The translations under genes and the position numbers were made by a program. The notes beneath the pieces are model-generated. The model ran no database searches. It was given only the letters and a program-made list of their open reading frames with translations, and had not been told where the DNA came from. Below, piece after piece: positions 1 through 7,942 of a DNA stretch of 64,000 bases. The first letter of the stretch is position 1; every line of letters starts with the position of its first letter. Source of the stretch: Azospirillum thermophilum (GTDB taxonomy: Bacteria; Pseudomonadota; Alphaproteobacteria; Azospirillales; Azospirillaceae); the NCBI RefSeq assembly GCF_003130795.1, contig NZ_CP029356.1, forward strand, positions 124,001 through 188,000. Direction: 5' to 3'.

Positions 1-2315
1 GCCGTCGTGGTGCCGCCGCGCACGTAGATCGAGGCGATGTCGTCCGGATTGCGCCGATCGATGTTGGCGACCTGCACGATCACGTCATACTGCTTGCCGT
101 CGCGCTTGAAGCGGGTGACCTGCCGGCCGCCGAGCAGCGTCTCCAGCGTGCGGCCGACGGTATCCACGTCGACGCCGAGGTCGGCCGACTTGTCGCGGTC
201 GAGCGAGATGCGCAGTTCCGGCTTGTTCAGCTTCAGGTCGGTGTCGAGGTTGGTCAGGCCGGGGAAGTTGCGCGCCTCCGCCATCATGGCGTTGACCATC
301 TTCTGCAGCTCGTCATAGGGAAGCGCGGTCTGGATGACGAAGTTGACCGGCTTCTCGACCGGGCTCTGGCCCAGCGACGGCGGGTTGGTGACGAAGGCCA
401 GCACGCCCGGGATGCCGAACATCTTGGGGAAGAGCTGGGCGGTGATCGCCTGCTGCTTCACGTCGCGCTCGTCCCAGTCGATCAGGCGGACGAAGCTGAT
501 GCCCTGGTTGACCACCGGGAATCCGACGACGACGAAGAACTTCTCCAGCACGGGGATCTGCTTGAACAGCCCTTCCATGCGCTGCATGTAGCTCTGCGTG
601 TAGTCCAGCGTCGAGCCTTCCGGCGCGATGGCGATGCCGACGATGGTGCCGCGGTCCTCGACCGGGGACAGCTCGGACTTCAGGCCGGTGAACAGCATGT
701 AGCTGGCCGCGGCGACGCCGGCGCCGATCAGCAGGACCAGCGGCCGCGCCCGCAGCGACAGCCGCAGCATCCCGCGGTAACCGCGGGTCATCCCCTCCAG
801 GAATCTCTCGATCAGCCGGTAGAGCAGCCCGTGCTTGGCCTCGTGCTTCAGCAGCTTGGAACACATCATCGGCGACAGGGTCAGCGCGACGAAGCCCGAG
901 ACGATCACCGCGCCGGCCAGCGTCAGGGCGAATTCGGTGAACAGGCGCCCGGTGCGGCCGGTCATGAAGCCGATGGGGGCATAGACCGCGGCCAGCGTGA
1001 TGGTCATCGCGATGACCGCGAAGCCGATCTCCTTCGATCCCTTCAGCGCCGCCTGGAAGGGGTTCATCCCCTCTTCCACGTAGCGGAAGATGTTCTCCAG
1101 CATGACGATGGCGTCGTCCACCACGAGGCCGATCGCCAGCACCATCGCCAGCAGGGTCAGCGTGTTGATGGAGAAGCCGAAGACCAGCATCAGCGCGAAG
1201 CTGCCGACCAGCGACACCGGGATGGTCACCAGCGGTACCAGCGTGGCGCGCAGGCTGCGCAGGAAGAAGAAGATCACCAGCACGACCAGCACGATCGCCT
1301 CGAAGATCGTGCGGAACACCGCGTCGATCGACTTGGCGATGAAGACCGAGCTGTCATAGCCGACATCCACCCCCATGCCGTCCGGCAGGGCGGTGCGGAT
1401 CAGCGGCAGTGCGTTGTTGACCGCCTTGGACACGTCCAGCGGGTTGGCGGTGGACTGCTTCACGACGCCGATGGCGACGGCGCTGCGGCCGTTGAAGCGG
1501 GCGCTGACCCGCTCGTCCGCGGCGCCGATCTCGGCCCGGCCGACGTCGCGCAGCCGCACCAGATAGCCGCCGTCGTCGCGCAGGATGATCCGCTCGAACT
1601 CCTCGGGCGTGCGCAGGTCGGTCTCCGACACCACGGTGAATTCGCGTGCCACGCTCTCGACGCGGCCGGCCGGGATCTCGACGTTCTGCCGGCGCAGCGC
1701 GTTCTCGACGTCCTGCGGCGTGACGTGATAGGCGGCCATGCGCTGGGGATCGAGCCACAGCCGCATGGCGAACTTGCGCTCGCCGAAGATGCGGACCTGC
1801 GCCACGCCCGGCAGGTTCTGCAGCCGGTCCTTGACGTAGCGGTCGGCGAAGTCGGTCACGTCGAGCGGCGAATGCCGGTCGGAGGAGAAGGCGAGATAGA
1901 TGATCGGCTGGGCGTCGGCCTCGACCTTCGCGATCACCGGCTCGTCGATCTCGTTCGGCAGCAGGGAGCGCACGCGCCCCACGCGGTCGCGCACGTCGCT
2001 GGCCGCCACGTCGACGTTGCGGTCCAGGCGGAAGCGCAGGGTGATCTGGCTCTTCTCCGCGCGGCTGATGGAGGACATCACGTCGATGCCCTCGATGCCG
2101 GAGAGGCTGTCCTCCAGCGTCTGGGTGACCTGGCTTTCGATGATCTGGGCGGAGGCGCCCTTGTAGGTCGTCTCGACCGTGACCACCGGCTCGTCGATCT
2201 TGGGGTACTCGCGCACCGACAGGCGCTGGTACGACACGATGCCGATCAGCATGAGCGCGAGGCTCATGACGGTCGCCAGCACCGGCCGGCGGACGGAGAT
2301 GTCGGACAGCTTCAT
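1..2315 (-). CDS. RND efflux permease, HAE1 family (3' end outside window)
   Basis: Inner-membrane pump subunit of a tripartite resistance-nodulation-division efflux system, driven by proton flux. The visible protein (about 770 residues, C-terminus cut off by the window) starts MKLSDISVRRPVLATVMS, the usual cytoplasmic N-terminus leading into TM1. It continues through the porter domain (DVRDRVGRVRSLLPNEIDEP) and the TM3-TM4 block with the proton-relay segment GLVVDDAIVMLEN. The ATG lies 4 bp after the stop of the membrane-fusion protein gene, so the two are co-transcribed. Substrate cannot be told from sequence; the family exports drugs, dyes or solvents. An outer-membrane factor gene, if linked, would be beyond the left edge. 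Confidence 0.95.
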   Translation of the reverse strand, partial: MKLSDISVRRPVLATVMSLALMLIGIVSYQRLSVREYPKIDEPVVTVETTYKGASAQIIESQVTQTLEDSLSGIEGIDVMSSISRAEKSQITLRFRLDRNVDVAASDVRDRVGRVRSLLPNEIDEPVIAKVEADAQPIIYLAFSSDRHSPLDVTDFADRYVKDRLQNLPGVAQVRIFGERKFAMRLWLDPQRMAAYHVTPQDVENALRRQNVEIPAGRVESVAREFTVVSETDLRTPEEFERIILRDDGGYLVRLRDVGRAEIGAADERVSARFNGRSAVAIGVVKQSTANPLDVSKAVNNALPLIRTALPDGMGVDVGYDSSVFIAKSIDAVFRTIFEAIVLVVLVIFFFLRSLRATLVPLVTIPVSLVGSFALMLVFGFSINTLTLLAMVLAIGLVVDDAIVMLENIFRYVEEGMNPFQAALKGSKEIGFAVIAMTITLAAVYAPIGFMTGRTGRLFTEFALTLAGAVIVSGFVALTLSPMMCSKLLKHEAKHGLLYRLIERFLEGMTRGYRGMLRLSLRARPLVLLIGAGVAAASYMLFTGLKSELSPVEDRGTIVGIAIAPEGSTLDYTQSYMQRMEGLFKQIPVLEKFFVVVGFPVVNQGISFVRLIDWDERDVKQQAITAQLFPKMFGIPGVLAFVTNPPSLGQSPVEKPVNFVIQTALPYDELQKMVNAMMAEARNFPGLTNLDTDLKLNKPELRISLDRDKSADLGVDVDTVGRTLETLLGGRQVTRFKRDGKQYDVIVQVANIDRRNPDDIASIYVRGGTTT

Positions 2316-2319
2316 GGCG

Positions 2320-3474
2320 TCAGCTCGCCGGCTTGGAGTTGATCACCGCGACCGGCGCGCCGTCGCGGATCTTGAGCTGGCCGGCGGTCACCACCACGTC
2401 GCCCGGCTTCAGCCCCTGGGTGATCTCGGCCTCGGCGTTGCGCCGCTCGCCCACCGCGACCCGGGTCTGGGCGACCTTGCCCTCCACCACCTTGAACACG
2501 AACTGGTCCTTGCCGAAGGCGACCAGCGCCTGTTCCGGCACCAGCACGGCGTCCGGCACGGTGTTCAGCGTCAGGGTCACGCGGGCGAACAGGCCCGGCC
2601 GCAGCACGCCGTCCGGGTTGGCGACGCGGGCCCGCAGCGCCAGCGCCCGGCCGTTCACGTCGATCAGCGGGTCGATGGCGTAGACCTGGCCCGTGAACTT
2701 GCGGCCGCCGAAGGCATCCACCTGGATCTCCACCGGCTGCCCGACCTTGACCGCCGGCAGGAACATCTCGGGGATGCGGAAATCGACCTTGAGGGTGTCG
2801 ATCGCCTCCAGGTTCACGATGTCCTTGCCGGCCTGCACCATGTCGCCCACCGACACCTTGCGCAGGCCGAGCACCCCGTCGAAGGGGGCCGTCAGCACCA
2901 TCTTGTCGAGCTGCGCCCTGGCGAGCTGCACGGAGGCCTCGTCGGCCTGCAGCTTGGCGGCGGCCTGCTCGCGGTTGCGCAGCGGGCCGGTGTTCTGGCG
3001 GGCGAGCTGATCGGCGCGCGCCAGCTCGGCGCGGGAGAAGGCGATGCTCGCCTGCGCCTGGGCCAGGGTGGCGCGGGCGACCGAATCATCCAGCCGGACC
3101 AGCACCGTCCCCTTGCCGACGCGCTGCCCCTCCTGGAAGGGAAGCTCTACGATGCGGCCGGCCACTTCCGGCCGGACGACGACCGACTCGTTTGACAGCA
3201 GGGAGCCAACCGCGGTCACGGTGCGGGTCACCGCCCCGACGCGGACGGGCGACGCCTCGACCGGCATCGGCGGCATGGCGCCCGGCGCGCCTCCCGGGCC
3301 GCCGGGACCGGCCGGCTTGCCGGCGGACGCCCCGCCCTGGGCGGGCGCCCCTGCCCCGGTCGCCAGCGCCATCAGCCCGGCGACGGTGCCGCCCTGCTTG
3401 ACGAAGTACCAGTACGCCCCGCCGCTGAGGGCAGCCAGGACAAGGATGGCGACGATGCGGAACGTATGGCGCAT
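2320..3474 (-). CDS. RND efflux periplasmic adaptor (membrane-fusion protein)
   Basis: HlyD/AcrA-type adaptor of about 384 residues that links the RND permease to an outer-membrane channel. It begins MRHTFRIVAILVLAALSG, an uncleaved anchor or signal segment, followed by a Gly/Pro/Ala-rich linker. Then come the split biotinyl-lipoyl domain (GRIVELPFQEGQRVGKGTVL and APFDGVLGLRKVSVGDMV) flanking a short alpha-hairpin, and beta-barrel and membrane-proximal domains ending VVTAGQLKIRDGAPV. I prefer ATG 3474 over a GTG at 3531 because the GTG would add 19 polar residues before the membrane segment. It is the first gene of the operon with the RND permease. A palindrome lies 77-96 bp upstream of the start. 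Confidence 0.92.
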   Translation of the reverse strand: MRHTFRIVAILVLAALSGGAYWYFVKQGGTVAGLMALATGAGAPAQGGASAGKPAGPGGPGGAPGAMPPMPVEASPVRVGAVTRTVTAVGSLLSNESVVVRPEVAGRIVELPFQEGQRVGKGTVLVRLDDSVARATLAQAQASIAFSRAELARADQLARQNTGPLRNREQAAAKLQADEASVQLARAQLDKMVLTAPFDGVLGLRKVSVGDMVQAGKDIVNLEAIDTLKVDFRIPEMFLPAVKVGQPVEIQVDAFGGRKFTGQVYAIDPLIDVNGRALALRARVANPDGVLRPGLFARVTLTLNTVPDAVLVPEQALVAFGKDQFVFKVVEGKVAQTRVAVGERRNAEAEITQGLKPGDVVVTAGQLKIRDGAPVAVINSKPAS

Positions 3475-3550
3475 GGGGGTCCGGTCCGAATGGGTCGGCA
3501 AAAATCTGTCGGCAATGATCTTTCGCGGCACAGCATCGGCTGAATCGCGG

Positions 3551-3570
3551 ACTGAACTATATCGTTCAGT
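3551..3570. promoter_or_regulatory. Palindromic operator upstream of the RND operon
   Basis: The sequence ACTGAACTATATCGTTCAGT is a 20-bp palindrome with 9 of 10 arm positions matching and perfect 7-bp outer arms. Length and symmetry are typical of TetR/AcrR-family operators that control RND pumps (family knowledge). On the minus strand a possible promoter overlaps it: TCGACA, 17 bp, GATATA. No TetR gene is adjacent in the window; it may lie beyond the left end or elsewhere. Confidence 0.6.
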
Positions 3571-3597
3571 TCACTTCCTCTGTCGAGAAAGTTCCGC

Positions 3598-3947
3598 TCA
3601 CTGACCGATTGGCGCCGGAATGTGGCCGCTGCGCATCTCCACCGGCCCCAGCCGCGGCAGGACCAGCGCCAGATCGGCCGGTTCGCCCGGCCCGACCCGC
3701 CCGCCCGCGGTCAGCGGCTGCACCGGCGTCCCGCCGAGATCGAGTCCGGGGAACAGCAGGGGGCCTCCCCGGCCGGCAGCACGGCGCGAATCCGCCCGGC
3801 CTCCACCCGGATGTCCGCCAGCAGCCGCCCGTCGGGATCGGGGGGCGGCGTATCGCCGGTCAGCAGGGCTGCGTCCACCAGGGCGCGCTTCAACCAGAAC
3901 TTTCCGGACAGCGGCAGGCGCGACAGGCAGCAGCTTGCGGGTTCCAT
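3598..3947 (-). pseudogene. Remnant of an amidohydrolase (cytosine deaminase-like), frameshifted and internally deleted
   Basis: From ATG 3947 (AAGG just upstream) the first 60 or so residues resemble the N-terminal beta-sandwich of amidohydrolases such as cytosine deaminase (SGKFWLKRALVDAALLTG, LLADIRVEAGRI). At the G5 run 3759-3763 the frame breaks. Adding one base restores FPGLDLGGTPVQ and then TAGGRVGPGEPADLALVL, which is the C-terminal sandwich strand of the same fold, ending at a TGA at 3598. Even after repair the protein would be only about 116 residues, so the whole metal-binding TIM barrel with its HxH motif is missing. I read this as a decayed gene with a large internal deletion. 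It could alternatively be a small unknown protein. Confidence 0.55.
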
Positions 3948-4318
3948 GGCCCTTCCCGAGGGGCAGAGGGGAAAGCGGGCGCGGTCCCGGCCCGCAGGCT
4001 GCGGCGGCGCGCCCTGCGTCATCCTGTCGCAAAATGGTAAAGCAGGGATTGCCAAATCCGCGGATCCGATGCCCATGGACCGCAACGGTGCCGGATCCCG
4101 CGCGCCCTGCCGCACCCGCTTTCCGCAGGATGTCGCCTCCGCCGCCCTCTTCCCTTTCGGTCAGGGCGGCTTCCTGGCCGGCGCATGCGCTGCCCGGGGC
4201 GTGTGATTCACTGCTTGAAGCCGCAGGGAAGTCAGTCATACTTTCCGGCATCATCGGCCTTGGGCGGGCCATCCCGCCACCAGGCCTGGCCCCGCTGCCG
4301 CGCCTCGTTCCCGCCCCC

Positions 4319-4360
4319 TCGCTGCCACCCCCCTCGCTGCCACCCCCCTCGCTGCCACCA
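4319..4360. repeat. 15-bp tandem repeat, 2.8 copies
   Basis: The unit TCGCTGCCACCCCCC occurs at 4319-4333 and 4334-4348, followed by a partial third copy at 4349-4360 (TCGCTGCCACCA). It lies in non-coding DNA upstream of dusA. Such short units expand and contract by slippage; no function is evident. Confidence 0.85.
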
Positions 4361-4502
4361 GGAAGCGCTGGCCGGTGCCACAGGACTTCTTCAATAACCT
4401 CTTCGCTATACGCTTGTCCGCTCCCTGCAGCCCGGCGTGAGCCGGCGGCGCGGTGCGGATTGGCACGTCATGGGTGATGGCCATGTGTCCGGAGGGCGGC
4501 GA

Positions 4503-4607
4503 TGCACAACGACCGTGTACAGATGACTCCTCGCAAACCTCTGTCCTGCATCGGAAATTCCCTGCTCCCCACCATTGTGCGTCCGGTGGTCGATGCACAA
4601 TGCACAA
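4503..4607 (+). repeat. Dispersed intergenic element, copy A
   Basis: This roughly 105-bp segment aligns without net gaps to the reverse complement of 13371-13475. Three motifs sit at identical offsets in both copies: TGCACAACG at offset 1, CATTGTGC at offset 71 and TGCACAAT at offset 92. The last two form an inverted repeat, ATTGTGC and GCACAAT, around a 14-bp spacer containing GTGGT. Also shared is CGTGTAC at offset 12. Copy A points toward dusA. It could be a multi-site operator, a small RNA gene or an extragenic repeat; the sequence alone does not decide. Confidence 0.55.
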
Positions 4608-4707
4608 GGCGGCTGCGCGGCGGGACGGGCGTCGCCGCCCTTGCGAATCGACGGCGGTTCGGCCAGATGAAACCGCTTCCTCCCTCCTCCAGGACAAGTC
4701 CCCGCGC

Positions 4708-5688
4708 ATGACCGCGATCCCGCTGAGCGTCGCCCCCATGATGGACTGGACCGACCGCCATTGTCGGTACTTCCACCGCATCCTGTCCAAGGGCACGCTC
4801 CTCTACACCGAGATGGTCACCACCGGCGCCATCCTGCACGGCGACCGTGACCGCTATCTCGACTTCGACGCGGCGGAGCATCCGGTCGCCCTCCAGCTCG
4901 GCGGGTCGGAGCCGGCGCAGCTGGCCGCCTGCGCCCGCGTGGCGGAGGAGTGGGGCTATGACGAGGTGAACCTGAATGTCGGCTGCCCCAGCGACCGGGT
5001 GCAGTCCGGCCGCTTCGGCGCCTGCCTGATGGCCGAACCCGACCTCGTCGCCCGCCTCGTCGGGGCGATGCGCGGGGCGGTGTCGATCCCGGTGACGGTC
5101 AAGTCGCGCATCGCCATCGACGAGATGGAGGAATGGCCGACGCTGGACCGTTTCATCCGCACCGTCTCGGCCGCCGGGTGCAGCCACTTCATCGTCCATG
5201 CCCGCAAGGCCTGGCTGAAGGGCCTGAGCCCCAAGGAGAACCGCGACATCCCGCCGCTGCGCTACGACCTCGTCCACCGGCTGAAGCAGGAGCATCCCCA
5301 CCTCACCATCGCCATCAACGGCGGCATCCGGACGCTGGACGCGGCGGCGGAGCATCTCGCCGGGCTGGACAGCGTGATGATCGGCCGGGCCGCCTACGAG
5401 GATCCCTACATCCTGGCCGACGCCGACCGCCGCTTCTTCGGCGGCCAGCCGGGGCCGGACCGGCAGGCGGTGGTGCAGGCGATGGTTCCCTATGTGGAGC
5501 GGCAGTTGTCCCGCGGCACGCCGCTGTCGGCGGTGACCCGCCACATGCTCGGCCTCTTCCAGGGGTTGCCGGGGGCGCGGGCGTGGCGCCGGCACCTCAG
5601 CGAGAACGCCCACCGGCCCGGCGCCGGGCCGGAGGTGATGCTGTCCGCGGCATCCCTGGTCGGCCGCCGGCGGGCGGAGGCGGCGTGA
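4708..5688 (+). CDS. dusA: tRNA-dihydrouridine(20/20a) synthase
   Basis: FMN-dependent enzyme of 326 residues that reduces uridines 20 and 20a in the tRNA D-loop using NADPH; cytoplasmic. The N-terminus SVAPMMDWTDRHCRYFHR is the DusA-type FMN-binding start. NLNVGCPSDRVQSGRFGACL holds the catalytic cysteine (Cys93 in GCP), KSRIAIDE the next FMN contact, HARKAWLKGLSPKENR the tRNA-binding segment typical of DusA, and INGGIRT plus MIGRAAYEDP the phosphate-binding loops. The full length matches the family. I chose ATG 4708 because it directly precedes the conserved start; longer frames upstream have no conserved sequence. The stop overlaps the next gene's GTG start by 4 bp, so the two are translationally coupled. 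Confidence 0.95.
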   Translation: MTAIPLSVAPMMDWTDRHCRYFHRILSKGTLLYTEMVTTGAILHGDRDRYLDFDAAEHPVALQLGGSEPAQLAACARVAEEWGYDEVNLNVGCPSDRVQSGRFGACLMAEPDLVARLVGAMRGAVSIPVTVKSRIAIDEMEEWPTLDRFIRTVSAAGCSHFIVHARKAWLKGLSPKENRDIPPLRYDLVHRLKQEHPHLTIAINGGIRTLDAAAEHLAGLDSVMIGRAAYEDPYILADADRRFFGGQPGPDRQAVVQAMVPYVERQLSRGTPLSAVTRHMLGLFQGLPGARAWRRHLSENAHRPGAGPEVMLSAASLVGRRRAEAA

Positions 5689-6578
5689 TCCGGCTGCGGC
5701 ACATCGAGGCCTTCTACGCCATCCGCAAGGCGGGCTCGGTCAATGCCGCGGCGAAGATCCTCAACATCTCGCAGCCGGCGTTGAGCAGGACGATCCAGCA
5801 TGCGGAATCGCTGATCGGCTTCGCGCTCTTCACCCGTGCCGGCAAGCGCCTCGTCCCCACCGTGGAGGCCGAGATCATCTTCGTCGAGGCGGAGAAGATC
5901 TACCGCGGGGTGGAGGAGTTGCGGCGGCTGGTGAAGAACCTGAAGGGCGGGGCGGTGACCAACCTGCGGGTCGGCCTGCTGCCCAGCCTGGGGGTCGGGC
6001 TGGCGCCGCAGGCGATCACCGCCTTCCGGGCGGTCAATCCCCTGGTCACCTTCGAGATCCGGACCCTGAACCACGACGACATGCTGGCCAAGCTGCGGTC
6101 GCTGGAGATCGACGTCGGCGTCGCCTTCGACATCCGCAAGCAGCCGGGCATCGCCAGCACCTCCATCGGGGAGGCCGACCTCGTCTATGTCGATCGGCCG
6201 GGCGCGCTGGCCGGCACGGGTCCGGTGCCGCTGACCGGGATCGACGCCGACCGGCTGATCGGGCTCGACCTCGATTCGCCGGTCGGCACCCTGCTGGTGG
6301 AGGCCTTCGGCAACAGCGGGCTCGACTACAGCCCGGCGATCCAGGTCTACACCTACGCCGTCGCCGCGGCCTTCGCGACCGAGGGGGCCGGCTGCGCCAT
6401 CCTCGACGAGTTCACGGCGCGAAGCTGGGGGCACCGGCTGGATATCCGCCCGCTCGACCCGCGGCTGACCTTCTCGGTCGTGGCGCTGACGCCGGAGCTG
6501 GCGCCACCGACCCAGACGGTGCGCAACTTCGTCGATACCCTGCGCCGGACGCTGCAGGCCCGTCCGGCGCTGGTTTGA
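5685..6578 (+). CDS. LysR-family transcriptional regulator
   Basis: A 297-residue LysR-type regulator. The winged helix-turn-helix is at residues 1-60 (RLRHIEAFYAIRKAGSVNAAAKILNISQPALSRTIQ, here described by its key turn AAAKILNISQPALSR). A periplasmic-binding-protein-like effector domain follows from about residue 90 to 290. The start is GTG 5685, overlapping the dusA stop, with GGCGGAGGCGG just upstream. The closest general resemblance is to the OccR/NocR branch, which senses amino acids or opines. Its stop faces that of the convergent DadA-like dehydrogenase, which is a possible target by proximity only. Effector and targets are not shown by the sequence. Confidence 0.88.
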   Translation: MIRLRHIEAFYAIRKAGSVNAAAKILNISQPALSRTIQHAESLIGFALFTRAGKRLVPTVEAEIIFVEAEKIYRGVEELRRLVKNLKGGAVTNLRVGLLPSLGVGLAPQAITAFRAVNPLVTFEIRTLNHDDMLAKLRSLEIDVGVAFDIRKQPGIASTSIGEADLVYVDRPGALAGTGPVPLTGIDADRLIGLDLDSPVGTLLVEAFGNSGLDYSPAIQVYTYAVAAAFATEGAGCAILDEFTARSWGHRLDIRPLDPRLTFSVVALTPELAPPTQTVRNFVDTLRRTLQARPALV

Positions 6579-6599
6579 GGCCCCCTGTCCGCCGCCGGC

Positions 6600-7847
6600 T
6601 CAGGCGGCCAGCCGGAAGCCGTCCATCGGGATCGCCGCCGGCCGCTCCACCAGCAGGTCGGCGATCAGCCGCCCGGCGCCGAAGCCCAGCGTGAAGCCCA
6701 GCCCGCCGAGCCCGGCGCACAGGTGCAGGTTGGCGACCGGGCTGCGGCCCAGCAGCGGCCGGCCGGTCGGGGTGGCCGGCCGCCGGCCGCACCACACCTC
6801 GGCACCCGAGAAGTCGGCCAGCGCGCCGAAGCCGTCCATCGCCTGCCGGCGGAGCTGGCGCACCCGCGAGGGGCTGGGCTCCGGGTCGGCGGAGATGTCG
6901 GCGAAGCCGGCCGCCCGGATCGTGCCGCCCAGCGGGGCGTAGACGATCTTGTTGGCGAAGTCGGTGACGCTGATCTTCAGCGGCGTGACGCCCGGCCGCA
7001 TCGGGGCGGTGACGCTGTAGCCCTTCAGGGCATGGATCGGCAGGGTGAAGCCCAGCGGGCGCAGCAGGGCGTTGATGTCGGTGCCGGCAGCGACCACCAC
7101 CGCGTCGGCCGGGATCTCGCCCTGGCTGGTGCGGACCGCGGTGATCCGCTCGCCCTGCCGGACGAAGCCGGTGACGTCGGCGTTGTAGCGGAACCGTCCG
7201 CCCTGGCGGAGCACGGCGGCGGCCAGCCCCTCGCACAGCTTGCGGCAGTCGGCCGTCGCCTCGCTGCGGGTGAAGATGCCGCCGACGATCCGCTCGCCGA
7301 GGGCGGCCAGGGCCGGCTCCAGCGTCAGGCAGGCGGCGCGGTCCAGCGCCTCCTGCTCGCAGCCCAGGCTCGCCTGGTAGTCCATCTGGCGCTTGGCGCT
7401 CTCGAAGCCGGCGGCGTCGGAATGGACGATCAGCTTGCCGGTCGGGGCATGGTCGAAGGCGACGTCCGGCTCCTCGGCCAGGAAGGCGGCCATCAGGCTC
7501 CGGCTGAGGAAGGACAGCGACAGCAGGTCCCGGGTGGTGCGGTCGCTCGCCTCGCGGGTGCAGGCCATCAGGAAGGACAGCACCCAGCGCCATTGGGCGG
7601 GGTCGGCGCTCGGGCTGAAGCGGGCGGGGGCCGACGGGTTCAGCAGCCAGAAGGGCAGCTTGGCCGGCACGTCCGGCCCGGCGAAGGGGGCGACGTAGCT
7701 GTAGCTGAGCTGAGCGCCGTTGGCGAAGCTCGTCTCCTGCGCCGCCGCGCCATGGCGGTCCACCACGGTCACCTCGTGACCGTCGCGCGCCAGATAGTAG
7801 GCCGTGCTGGTCCCGGCGATCCCCGCCCCGATGACGACTACCCTCAT
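6600..7847 (-). CDS. FAD-dependent D-amino acid dehydrogenase-like oxidoreductase
   Basis: DAO/DadA-family flavoenzyme of 415 residues. The N-terminus MRVVVIGAGIAGTSTAYYLA carries the FAD-binding GxGxxG, followed by the acidic end of the second beta strand (VVDRHGAAAQETSFANGAQ, the DadA-type signature). The C-terminus has WCGRRPATPTGRPLLG and GLGGLGFTLGFGAGRLIADL, which close the FAD site. By family it oxidatively deaminates D-amino acids to 2-oxo acids, feeding electrons to the respiratory chain from the inner face of the membrane. ATG 7847 has GAAGGG 4-5 bp upstream. It is monocistronic, facing the LysR gene. A related function, such as oxidation of another secondary amine, cannot be excluded. 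Confidence 0.88.
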   Translation of the reverse strand: MRVVVIGAGIAGTSTAYYLARDGHEVTVVDRHGAAAQETSFANGAQLSYSYVAPFAGPDVPAKLPFWLLNPSAPARFSPSADPAQWRWVLSFLMACTREASDRTTRDLLSLSFLSRSLMAAFLAEEPDVAFDHAPTGKLIVHSDAAGFESAKRQMDYQASLGCEQEALDRAACLTLEPALAALGERIVGGIFTRSEATADCRKLCEGLAAAVLRQGGRFRYNADVTGFVRQGERITAVRTSQGEIPADAVVVAAGTDINALLRPLGFTLPIHALKGYSVTAPMRPGVTPLKISVTDFANKIVYAPLGGTIRAAGFADISADPEPSPSRVRQLRRQAMDGFGALADFSGAEVWCGRRPATPTGRPLLGRSPVANLHLCAGLGGLGFTLGFGAGRLIADLLVERPAAIPMDGFRLAA

Positions 7848-7942
7848 GACCCTTCGCTCCCCGACAGCCTGCCCGCAACACCACGGTAGGCCAAGCCTAG
7901 CGGCAGCGGGACCGCGGCCGGAAATAGCTTTCGGTGCGGTGC

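Larger units (their letters stand above)
3948..4707. other. 760-bp intergenic region before dusA
   Basis: I see no convincing gene here; open frames on both strands lack recognisable protein features. The region holds a 15-bp tandem repeat (4319-4360) and one copy of a 105-bp dispersed element (4503-4607), described separately. Confidence 0.6.

Noticed and set aside
831..2342. Plus-strand open frame of 503 codons opposite the RND permease gene
   Set aside because: It is antisense to a clearly conserved gene, has His/Asp/Arg-rich low-complexity sequence and no ribosome-binding site; typical of GC-rich antisense frames.
2320..3531. GTG 3531 as start of the RND adaptor
   Set aside because: It would put 19 polar residues before the membrane anchor; ATG 3474 gives a normal N-terminus.
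4025..4055. Sigma-54-like promoter (TTTGGCAATCCCTGCTTT on the minus strand)
   Set aside because: The GG and GC elements are 10 bp apart instead of the required 12, so it does not fit the -24/-12 spacing.
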